A stretch of DNA of 30,899 nucleotides, from the NCBI GenBank assembly GCA_002633005.1, contig NMRA01000042.1, positions 126,001 to 156,899 of the forward strand, given 5' to 3'. The translations under genes were made by a program, and so were the position numbers. Under the pieces are notes generated by a model, which was not told where the DNA came from, did no database searches, and saw nothing but the letters and a program-made list of their open reading frames with translations. This DNA comes from Phoronis australis (lineage: Eukaryota > Phoronida > Phoronidae). Of the stretch, positions 10,263 through 22,200 are shown piece after piece. Position 1 is the stretch's first letter; every line of letters begins with the position of its first letter.

Positions 10263-13200
10263 GTAAGTAAACTTTGTGAATGTATGTTAGAGTATGATCT
10301 CATATCCGAGTGAGTGCATGTGTAGGAGTAGTTCACAGAATTAAGTGTTACGTAATACACCCCCAACATGAGGAACTGTAGTAAACATGTTTGTTCAGTA
10401 TATCCTGTTATGATTCATGTATGTCACTATATAGTCCGATTACCTCTCGTCGTCAGTCTCCAAAGGTCGTCCGCCATCTTGTTTCGCGTGCAGCGCTGCC
10501 ACGCGGGATTTAGCGTTCCAATTTGAAACGCTCGTCTGCACGTTAGGTACTAACCTCTCGGGAGAAACACGCGTGGAAGAACTGAGACTAAAATTAATGC
10601 ATTTACCGACTGTTTTTTTGAGACCACTTAAAAACTTGTTGATTTTACTAATGCACTTTTTTGTTCATTTTCAGAAGATATTTTCAAAATTAAATTTTCT
10701 TCAGACGGAACAAAAAGCAACCCAGGGATTGTTTATGCAATGTATCTATTTGTCCCAGGCACTAACCGACATCTGTTAGGCCAAAGGAAAAACGCAGCAG
10801 ACAAATGGAACACGCTGGGTGCTTAACAGTTTCGGCCCACGCCTTGGTCATCAAAATATTGTTCACTTGTTTTTTTATTGCAAAACACAGTACTGAACTC
10901 AACATTTATGTTGAAAATTTTGGTTAAAGCATTTTGAATTTATTTGAAGAAAATTAAAATACTTGAATTGATAGAGAATGGCCACCAATAAAGTAAAACA
11001 TTGACTTTATTTCACTATATTGCATTTGTTACATACAACACAGCATGACATAATCAAAAATAAAAGAAGAGATTGAGCAATAAAATTCAAATGCAACTTG
11101 GGTATTTATTTATTTATTTATGAATGCAGAAGCCTGTTAAAGATGAGAAAAAATCAAACAATACAATTATGGGTAATTTATTAGAACAATTGTATCGAGG
11201 TTCAATGATCAACTTCCGCCTACCAAGTCTCAAAGGCTTACAGTTCTGTTTTGGCTGACAAGGTGTTAACAGAGAATGAAGAGAAACTGAAAAGAAAAAG
11301 AAGGACAGCAGAGATAAGTGATGTTAAGAACAACAAGAGCAAAAAGTCAAATAAAGAGGTCACAAATACAAAATAAGTAAGGTCTGCCTGGAATAAAACA
11401 ATTGTGATTTATTTTCCAGAACTGAAATTCTAAATCAATTTTAATCGATTTAAAAATCGATATCATACCAGTAAAACAGTTTGTGGTTGAAGTAGAGTTG
11501 CTGTAAACCACTTTCCACTATTTTCTTGGCCTTTTTCTGTGTGGTTTTCTGTCCTTTCAAAAGGCGGCAGCACATGACGACCATAGGTGTCATTATAAAA
11601 TGGCTGCCGAAAACCAATGCACAGTTGAACAACTCGGCTTAAGTAAAAGAAAACGTTTGAATCAACGAATACTATATATTTGTGAGAGTTAAATCAAGTC
11701 CTATTCAGATCATAACTTTGAAGTGGAATAATTGGGTGAGTAAGACAACAAGCCGGTTTTATGCTTAGGCGGACGACTATAGGGTTTCGGAGTGTATAAG
11801 TGTATGATCGCATGGATTGTAACAGACTCAGTAGTATCAGTAGAAGAGTATGTAATAAAACTATTATCCTCCTTCAGACTAGTATTATACTTGGACCGCG
11901 TTTTCGCACTGTGTCGCGCATTCAACGTTCCTAACCGAACAGAATGCCTTTCACTGCTAGCACATCAACAATGTATTTTGAAACTAAGTGATGCGAAAGA
12001 ATGTGCAATAATTTTGCCTGCTGCATCCAGGATGATGTATCTGCCTAGCGTACACAACCTCTGCCATAGGTGATATTGCCATTATCAAATCCCTTCGCGT
12101 ATCTGTCACCGTGTTAAATTCGCTCACTACAATCGGTAAAAAATCACTCAAAAATGTAATAAATGTGAATAAAAATTATCACAAAGTATGAAATAATATA
12201 TTGTTTTACGTATGTGATAATCTTTTTTTGTCGCAAAATTCGTTTAATAATACTTTGCACGAGTTTTTTGCAGGGACGTGACCGATTTTTCAGACGAAAA
12301 TGGCTGCCGGTAAAAATGACTGCTATTTGGTTTTCAACCCAGGAGAAGACTAAACTCGCGAATTTTTACGTGAAACTTCGTGAAAGAACAAAAGGGAGCC
12401 TTGCGAACACGATTATGTAAGTAGTTTTCACTTCCCTGCACTAAAAAGTTGAAAAAGTCACCTGTTCCTGCGACCTTCAACTTCGATTTGAATTTATTGG
12501 TATATAGCATAATTTGCGAATGTAATGAACTGTATTCCGCACTAAAGGGTTCATTAATGAACTATTTCAAACATTTGTTCTAAATGAAAACTTCGTCAAT
12601 TTCTGACAATCAGGCCAATTTCTGACTCACTTCGTAGTTCCGGGTACTGCCGCTAGGGGTGGTCCTGTGAATCGTATTGATTGTTTGGTTTACAATCCTG
12701 AAGCACGTCAACTTTTCCTGATGAAAACTCAATGTAAAAGAGAACTAAACAGTTATTTCTCGTAGTGAGAACAATGATTCTTATATTTATTTTTTGCTTC
12801 ACATTTTTGTTGGTCAAACCACTGATAGACTTGGGTTGGCTTGTTGCCAGAGAGGTCCACACCCATTTTGCCTCATTGGTCATGACATTTTATTCAGAAT
12901 ATGTCAAGATAGAAAATGAAAATATTTTAAGTTTAGATTAAACAAATATTACAAATGTACAGTTCTACTGCAGTCCTGTGTTTCCAAGACTTTGTGGTCC
13001 ACTACTATGAAACACATGCTTTCGATAAACTTTTTTCTGACCACGGGCCAGTATATATAATTTTTAACAGAACAATTGAGGTTTGCCTAGATTGTTCATA
13101 AATCTCACCTTGATCTATATCCTCGAGGTAAGCTTTGTTGGAAGTTGCTGTGGACCAAACCAGTTGTTATTTTCTTCATTATTTTTGTTCTTATAATTTC

Positions 13201-16200
13201 ACTCCTATTTATCAGTTTCTATCATCATCATGTCTCACATTTCTTTTTCACCAGACTCTGCTTCTAGCTCCTGGTCTATATCCTTCTATTTTCTTGCTTC
13301 TACTGATTCTACTTGCATTTTGTCAGTTATTCAGTTGGACAGGGTCTCGTGGACACACGGTCAAAGCCTCCTTCACTTTGGCTCTCCCCTCCACCTATAA
13401 GGCGGTGCTTTTCAGCTCCTATGCCAACACCACCTCTTAAGACACTGTCAGACAAATACTGACATGACCTATCTAGCAATTTCTTTTTTCTTTTCACAAC
13501 CTTGTAGTTTGATAGTATTATGTCACCTTTGTTAAAATGTTGTGCATACTTTCCAAGTAGGGTAACATTTTCGCATAACACTGTTCAAATAATTCTTATA
13601 TGCCATAGCAACAAATCATTTATGAATTATAGTATTCTTTCAGGTCCTCGGATATCTGTCTTAGTTTAATATCCATTACGACGAAGATGAGGCTATCTAC
13701 TCCTTTCGGCTGATTGATGACTTTGGGTAAAGGGACTTTGAAGTGCTGGAACAACTCAATGTTGCATGACTTACGATAGTCAGAAAGGGTTTGGCCCCCC
13801 CTTCCTTAAGGACGCCACAAGTCTGTGTAAGGCACTCCACTGACTTGGTCAGTGAAAGGGTTTGGCCCCCTTTCCTTGAGGATGCCACAAGTCTCTAAGG
13901 TACCTCGCTGACGTACAGTAGTCAGTGAAAGGGTTTGGCCCCCTTCCTTGAGGATACCACAAGTCTGTGTAAGGAACTCCACTGAGTGTCTGTTTACTGG
14001 AAGGTACTCCACTGTCAATTGTCACTGAAAGGGTTTGGTACCTCCTTCCTTGAGGATGCCTTGAGAACTTATTTATCTGTCCATCACAGATTCTTTTTTG
14101 TGTTCATATCACTTGAGACAATTTTAGGATTATGAATATTGCAGTTGTTGGTTTTATAGCATGAACATTAATGGATGGCTCATGACAGGGTCTTCATTTT
14201 ATTACATTGTTGTGGAAAGTTTGTGTAAAAGTTTTATTTATTATATGTCTTTCAGAAGCTTGTATTAAAATGTTCTATTTATCATAATTGTCATCAATAC
14301 ATTTTTGAAATGATGCTTGTTTATCTTTAATTTTTATTTAATGTAATTGATTTTGACAAAGTTAAGCCGATTACAAACTGCATGATTGTTAAAAACAATA
14401 TCACAAATAATATCAATAATTTGCTCAATCAATTATCAAGTTTCAACTTTCCTGATAAAAAATCTTTAAAATGATACCTTATTTGTTTTTTTCCTGGACT
14501 AATTGTTATTTTATGAAAATTCGAAATCGCACAATTGTACGTAGTGACTTCTCTTTGTTGACTGTGCTGACTTTAAGGTCAATATCTTCGCTCAGGAACG
14601 TCTAATCAAAATGGGTTTTTGGCAAATTATTCATCATAAAAAGTTCTTTAAAATGATGTATTACATGTCTATCTACGTTTCTTATTTTTGAAATCATAAT
14701 ATTTTGAACTCGCAGATTCGATTTGACAGAATTTTTACCAAAAATTTTGACACGAAAATGACATTTTCTCCGGAACTATTAGTCCGATTTAAAAATTTTT
14801 TGTATCGTTATTTTAGTCTCGAAAAGAGCTTTCTAATGATGTATATTACGTGCACATTTTCTAAAATTTTTGAAAAACGTCCTCCCTATACTAGTACTAC
14901 ACATTCATAACTGCGAGCTCCGCTTCGGTTGAATTTGGTTGAGTCGAAATGTTGTGTCTGTACGACACTAGAGAACGTGGCCGAACTCCTAAAACCACAG
15001 GTGGCCTACTAGTTATAGAGGGTGTCAAATGACAAACCTGGCCAATGACAAGTCACCAAGTTAAAGTTTTTGGAATTCATGGTTCCTGACCAAATAAGGT
15101 ATGACCAAATTGTACGAATGCACTAGTACCGACGATGACCAACAGGTGTCATGCTAATGCAGAGACAGGGATGAGATCATTCTTGTTACACTCCCATTAC
15201 CATTTACACTGTAAATGATTTACAGTGTCCTCCACTTAGTTTGCAACAAATTCGCGGTCAAAACACAAAAATCTAAAAAAGTCGCTGCGTACTAGCAATA
15301 TACTTCATGTGGCCAAGGTCAAGTAGGGTATGGAATAATCCAATGAGTTACGAACTGACGACAATTGCCAGTTCATCACGGAAGGTTGCGAAAGGTATGG
15401 CTAAGTGTGGAGTTATCGATGTCGTGACCTTCCGTGACAAACCGGCAATTTCCGTGTGGCATATTGCTGGTACGCAGCGACTTCTTGGGAAGATTTCTGT
15501 GCTTTGACCGCGAATTTGTTGCGAACTCGGTAGAGTTGGACACTGTAAATTATTGGGAGAAAGAACAATTCCTCATGGTGTGTTGAACCTCAGTTTTTTG
15601 AAAACTTATTGAGTTTTGTGTTTGCTATGGACGGCTGAATTGAAGCACCCGTGGAATTTCTAGTCCGGTGTGTCATACCTTGTAGTATATAGTGTATTGG
15701 GGATGATCAGAAGCTGAGGACGCCTGTGCTCAGCAGTAGAGACGGAGGCACTGTCTAGAGTAAACCATTAGCTCTGCAGTAGAGAGTGAAGCTCCTATAG
15801 GCGCTTCATACGCCGGAAGATTTTTGGCGAATTAGGCCTCTCACTGACTAAAACATCAATGCTACTTTGTTATAAATACCTTTTATGCATAGAGGGACAC
15901 CTTAGGAGGCCATCGATGTATTTAATTCCTTCCTACTTGAACAAATACTCCCGTTACCAAACTTTTTCTTTGAGTAGCGGGTCGTTCAGTTCCCAAAATC
16001 GGTAACTCACCATTTTTAACACTGCACGCGCCGGGGGATATGACGTCATACCACGTGGCGCATGCAGTGTTAAAAATGGTGAGTTACTGATTTTGGGAAC
16101 TGAACGAGGGACTGTTCCAAGAAAAAGTTTTTTAATGGGAGTATTTGTTCGAGATGGAAGGAATTACATACATTGACGGCCTCGTTAGTTGTTCCTATTG

Positions 16201-19200
16201 TGAACAAAAGGTATTTATAACAATGTGACTTTGACATTTTAGTCAGTGCAAAGCATAATTCGCAGAAAAGCTTCCGGCGTATGAAGCGCCTATAGGAGCT
16301 CCACCGTCCTACTGTGTGTGCCAGTAGGAGGGTGGTCACTGTCTACTATAGGCGTTTCATACATCTGGGCTGCGAGGTACAGGGCATTTGCCTCAGCTCT
16401 GTAGATGGTGGAGTGAAGGCCTGTGGCAATGGACTTGCGCACAGTGCTGCCGTCTGGGTATTTGATGAATACACCACCTCCCCATTTCTGACACCATTCG
16501 CAGCAGAGCCATCTGTATAGACTCTGGTCCAGGTGGTGGTGGGGTAGTCTCTGTCCAGGGTTTCTAGAGTGAGTCCTTCAAGACTGCCTCCAGTTGTGTA
16601 TGCTTTGCTTCAATATCAGGGATGTCGAGAATGATAGGAGGAACTTCCAGCGACCATTCTTCAAAGTCTTTGAGCATTTCTAGTGGTGGGTTGATTGAAG
16701 ACAGCATAGGTTGATGTTTCTGCTGAAGTGTCTTGATGAGGTAGTTTGGGCTCTTTTTCAAGTTGCTCTCTTGTTGATGTTATTTGGTCATGGAGACTTT
16801 GCAGATGGTCACTACAGTATGGTTTGTAGTCGCTTCGTCTTCCCCGTGCAATGTTCTGGTGTGCACCCAGGAGGATGCAGATGGAAATCCGCCTGACATT
16901 GATGTTGATGTCTTGCTTTGAGTCAATGGTGGTTTCTCTGCAGAGTGTGTCTGTCAGTTTTTTTTAAACTTCGTCCAGTTAACCTTTTAGTAGTTCCATC
17001 TAGACTCTTTTCCTGAGACAGAGGGTTGTTCTAGTAGTGACAACTTTAGTAGAACTGGTAGGTGGTCGCTCCCTCCTGACTGGTTTGTGACAATCTAGTC
17101 GCATATTTTCTGGATGTCCTCTGTAGCTATGGCGAGGTCTGGAGTACATGTCATCTTCCAAGCTCAGGACAGGCAGGTCGGCTTGTTGATGAGGATGAGG
17201 CAGTTGTCGATCATAAAGTCTTCAATTTGTTTTCCTCTACTGTTCAGGTCTTGATATCCCCAGAGTAGTGAGTGTCCATTGAAGTAACCTCAGATGAGTA
17301 GGTTTTGGTTAGACAGTGGAAGAGTGTTGATTTGCAGGTCTTTATCAGGTGGGCAGTAGAAGTTGATGATGATGATTTCTCTCCCTTGGAGTATAACTTT
17401 CACAGCGATAAATTCATTGTCTCCCACAGACCTCCCAATCTCTATCACTGGGATGGTGTTCCATACGAGGGTGAGAATGCCTCCCATGGGATGGTTGCTT
17501 CTGTCATGTCGGAAGAGCTCATTACCTGTGATGAAGAAGTGATCATCATCTGTAAGGAGTGTCTCCTGGATACAGATGATGTCCACTTGCTCTCTACGGA
17601 GGAAGTGTTGGAGCTCGGATTTCTTCTTGCGAAGACCCTCAGCGGGTGAGTCTTGGATTTGCCTCACCAGTCGCTAAAGGTGGGTGCTTTTGAGGCTGAG
17701 GACCCAATGTTGTCACTGCCTGGCAAACCACGGGACTAGCACCATACCATCTAATATCTGTTTCCATGGCCATGATGGGTAAAATGTATGCATGTCTGGT
17801 TCTTTTCTGTAGGGTAGGTGGTACAGGTACAGGTCTGCCCGCTGTCATTAGCTGACATGCAGCACACGGTTTTATTTCGGAGTGCCCTTCTTGACTGATT
17901 ACTTCCATGGCTGATGAGCCCAGTCTGCTCAGGTTTTAATGTCAGGGTTGTCATTCTCATAGGTGACAGGAACAATGTTTTTTACATGGTAACTGAGTTG
18001 GCCTTACGCCCAACCATAGTGTGAACCTAGGGAATGTTTGGGTGTATTTCATCTGATCTCTACCTTTTGACCTGCCCGGCATGGGTAGTCCTGTCAAGAG
18101 TTTTTAAACTCCAGCTGGTAGAGCTCTAGAGGTCACGGAGATACGCAAGCTGTTCCGCCACGACAAGGCTTACACTCTAGGAACAGTCTGCGCTACAAAT
18201 GGCATAGTGACGGAACTTGTGAATGTGATGTATATTGATTTCAAGTGAACTGTGGAAATGGGGTGTAGTGTCGAGATTACAAAGTTCCATTTCTTTGTAT
18301 TAGTTCTAACTGTTAAAATAATCATAGATGTCCCTAATTATTGAATTGAAGTGCATTTTTACCAATTTTAGTGGGTTTAGTGAGTGATTACTTTCTTCAA
18401 GGCAAATAGATTGGCAAAATGTACAATTATTAAAAATGATTTCTTCTGTATTTACAGGTGTAAATGTGAAAAGGAAACTCTTTCAGAATGTGAATAGTGT
18501 TCAAGATGTCAGTCGTGACAAAGAGATATGTGTTATGTGTTACAGCAGTCAAGATGAGAAAAAGGTTGGTTTGTTTTCATAATTATCACAAAACTTGCCA
18601 ACATATTGCTGTTGCTGTCACGATACTTATAACTACAGTAAACTCTCACCAATGTAGGATACATTATGACAAGCAAGTGGTATTTTACACTGTTGATTTT
18701 TCATAAATGATAAGCAGCATCAAAGTTATGCTTTCTAATCACGTTGTCTACCCTAGCTACCATCAGGCAATGTTTAGAATAATAACGGCTATTCACAACA
18801 ATGTTAGAAGCCTTTGAGAAGTGGGAAATTGGGGAAAAAGCAATTGTAGGCATTTCTTTGCCAAAATTGCTGAACTTTAGTTTTGGTCCATATCTGTACT
18901 GGAAAAATTGGAATTGAGCTACACGTGTAAAATAAAATTTTTAACGGTTTTTGAAAAACTTTCAAATACGAAAGCAAGGTAGTTACATGGCTGAATTTGA
19001 GGGTAAGTTAAACCCGTTTTGCGATGTTAAAGACTTGTCTCAAGGATCTAATACCAGGGGGAGCTAGGGGGAGTTCAGGATTATTACTTAATGGCTATTC
19101 TACTGTCAAATCTTTGTGTAGTCAATCCATGCACAGACTGGTAATAACACGGAGAATAAGATAACAGTGTTGACATGATTTATTCATAGCAGAATTTTTA

Positions 19201-22200
19201 TGTAATTACTAAGGAAATTAATGTTATTTGCATCATGAACAAAGGCATAAAAATGTCATTGTTTTGACAATGTTGGTCAACCCTTCCAAGACTGGCCACT
19301 TCATATTGACTCAAAGTGATATCTGAATTTCTTTTAACTATAGAAACAATTACTATCAGGACAAAAATGTTGAGTTCTGGTTGTTGGAGGTAATTGACTT
19401 ATTATGTAATTTTCGTGTTTAAGCCTTAAAGGCATACATCTGTTTTACGGTTGAAAATAGGCATTTTGGTATTATTGTTGGATGGGGTGGTCTTCTTGAA
19501 GTCATTAGCTTTAACCAAAGCTACAAAACAACAAAATCCATTGTGTTTTTATTGTTTTATTACAAACCTTAATTCTTGTCATTGTCCTAACATTTGCTGA
19601 AATGAAGGCTGGTAACAACTAGTAAGATTTATAAATACACTTACATTAAAATTTGCTACAGGATTTAACAAATGGGCATTAGCTCTACCAGAAAAGCATT
19701 AGACTGTGACCAATTTGGGGGTTTCATGTTCGATTCCCTTCTGAGGTTGATGATGTTCCTTTAAATTGGAAGTGTCCTTTTATATAACCTAAGTTTTAAG
19801 TTTGGAAATATGATGCAAAAAAGAAATGTAGTTGCAGGCGTTTTTTTTTTTGTTTTGTAATGGTTGCATTCACCACTAGTTATTCCTCTTTATTTCAGAT
19901 TTCCTTTGGGTTGAAAAACAGAGAAATTCTAGAGTATGACCGAGAGTCCGGTGTGATATCCAGCCCACTTCATTGCCCTGGGGGACAGGGTGCATTCAAG
20001 GGGTTGTGTCGATATGACAGGTATGTTGTGTGTTTAAAGTAAATAATTGTTGAAACAAGAATGGGTTGCAGATACCCAGCAGAGTGGCATGTCCACACCA
20101 GATTCTCTACACTAAAATATTTGAACATTCATTTGTTTAATGGTGTCATTTTTTCACTTTTAAAGTTATACTGCGTGCCAGTGTATGAAATGGGATGTTC
20201 CAATGTAAGAGTCATATACCAGCACTTACTGTAACTTTAACCTGTTGATTGCTGTATATCTTTGGAATTTTTGCTCATGTGCCTATATGTGAACCTGTGC
20301 CTTTGTCCAGAATTATGTGCATGCATATGAAACACTCATACTTTTGGGCTGTTGCAGTTGTTGTGTCACTTGTGTTGAGTCTGGCTTAGTAAAAGTCTGG
20401 AACGAAACTACAGAGGACAGTATGAGTTTTGAGGCTGGTGATCGAGTATGCAGGATGCAACAGAACCCCTGGCAACCGTCGCTAATAGCAACGGGTGGTA
20501 AAGAGAATGACCTTAAAGTATGGGACCTAAACAATGAGGGAAAGTCCGTTTTTAAAGCAAAAAATGTACGTTTGCTTCTTGTGTGAATCCGACAAAATAT
20601 GTATTATAATTAATTGGTTAATATTTCCATGAAATTGTTAGCCTTTTAAGGTTTCATCATAACTGAGTCTAGACATTGACCACTGTTTTTAGCTGACTCA
20701 GTAGAAACTATGCTTCCGGTTTATGAAGGTTCTATAGGAGCTTCATACAACGGAAGCTTTTTGGCGAATTATACCAAACGCTGATTAAAAAATCAAAGTC
20801 ACATTGCTATAAGTTACCTTTTGGGCATTGAGGGACACCTTGGAAGGCTGTCGTTGTCTTTAATTCTTTCCAACTGGAACAAATACTCCCGTTATCAAAC
20901 TTTGTCTTTGAGCAGTCCTTAGTTCAGTTCCCCAAATTGGAAACTGGCAATTTTTAACACTGCACATGGCAAGTGGTATGACGTCATATCCCCTGACGTG
21001 CGCAATGTAAAAATGGCTAATTACCAATTTTGGGAAATGAACAAGGGACTGCTCAAAGAAAAAGTTTGATAACGGGTGTATTTGTTTGAGTTGGAAGGAA
21101 TTTAAGACATCGACAACTTCCTAAGATGTCCCTCTATGCGTAAAAGGTACTTATAACAACGTGACTTTGATTTTTAAATAAGTGTAAGACATAATTTGCC
21201 AAAAAGCTTCCGGCGTATGAAGCTCCTACAGGAGCAACACTGTCTCTACTGAGTCAACTAGAGACGGTGGTCACTGTCTAAACTGAGTTGAGAGTGTGAG
21301 CTCATGTTATAAACATGGTCAGTGATATAAGTCTTCTTTGTATTGCAAATGCATTCTTTTGTTCATGAAAAAATGCAAATTTTTATCCATCCAGGAAAAT
21401 TCATATTCCTAGCAATTATACCTGTTCAACTGAACTATGGTATTTACTAAAATTTCTGCGTCTCGCTCCCTTCTTGAGGAATGGTGGAATGCTTAGCATG
21501 GCACAACAGGTGGAGCTTCCCACTGTGCTCTGGAGACATGATCTGTAGTAGCATTACAAGCGGTGGACAGAGCAGTCTTTTCTTATGAAAAACAATATTC
21601 CGTGCATGGTAAAATGATTTCATAAACTAAAAAGGTAATTGCCAACCTTCATGGAGTACTTTCATGTATCACAAATAACTCTTTAACTTTACATTTTTGA
21701 CAATAATCAAAACTGTTCCTTCACTGGTGTGCTCTCTGGTTGAAGTTAAAAAATAGGATGTGAATCAGGTCCGTGTGGTACAAAGGAAAGTGATCCAAAG
21801 GGAGTCAAGTCACCCCCCAGAATACACATAGTGTTGGATACGATGTTCCTGGTGCTCATTATGTAAGTCTTAACATAGATGTTATCTATGGCCGAGAGTG
21901 GAAGCTGTCATCCACAATTTACATTTGCAGGTGGCTCATGACTGGTTGAACCTAAGAGTGCCCGTCTGGGTGCTGGATCTCGCCTTTTTACCTGGCAGCC
22001 AACAGATCTTGACCTCCACTGGTCATCATCAGGTAAAGACAGTTGGGTATTAGGTGAAAAAATGTTGATTGATTTAATTGTAATTCATTCAGTTTCTCAT
22101 TAAATGCGGTTCTTAGTCAGGGAGAATCAGTTTGATGCCTGCTATTTAGTGGACAAAACTGGTTCTGAAAGTATGGGCATGTTATATCCAACTATTACCG

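Larger units (their letters stand above)
16350..17970 (-). mobile_element. Degenerate non-LTR retrotransposon (LINE) with endonuclease and RNase H, reverse transcriptase missing
   Basis: Reading the minus strand 5' to 3': an upstream open frame (17908-17639) of uncertain nature, then an apurinic-type endonuclease of the jockey/I-like kind (17667 to about 17040), then a linker, then an RNase H domain (about 16550-16350) with VYTDGSA and, after a frameshift, the block with IYRAEANALYLAAQM. No YADD/FADD motif or other RT block lies between, so the RT domain is deleted, the junction falling near 16730-16770. Stops and frameshifts are scattered. The 3' end is lost against the foldback element. It lies antisense within WDR74 intron 1. 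The clade is a guess from domain order (APE plus RNase H). Confidence 0.85.

Noticed and set aside
11450-11632. Minus-strand frame with KGQKTTQKKAKKIVE as a gene
   Set aside because: It is short, has no recognisable family and no supporting splice sites or neighbouring exons.
12297-12420. Alternative first exon starting AAAATGGCTGCCGG
   Set aside because: The frame from that ATG stops after about 17 codons, and no donor gives a frame that joins WDR74 exon 2 convincingly.
13697-14018. Two minus-strand frames with TCGILKEGG-type repeats
   Set aside because: They arise from the 71-bp minisatellite and are staggered between frames.
16070-16520. Frames within the foldback right arm and LINE 3' end
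   Set aside because: They overlap the inverted repeat and the RNase H in other frames; no family resemblance.
16564-16761. 65-residue minus-strand frame as an independent small gene
   Set aside because: It is the linker between the missing RT and the RNase H of the LINE remnant.
17305-17649. 114-residue plus-strand frame
   Set aside because: It is the shadow of the minus-strand LINE endonuclease, which has clear family motifs.
19668-19770. Functional tRNA gene
   Set aside because: A B box and an A-box-like segment are present, but acceptor and anticodon stems do not pair and a SINE-like tail follows.
20313-20586. Open frame start at 20317 as a separate plus-strand gene, and the minus-strand frame opposite
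   Set aside because: The plus frame is WDR74 exon 4 extended into introns; the minus frame is its shadow.
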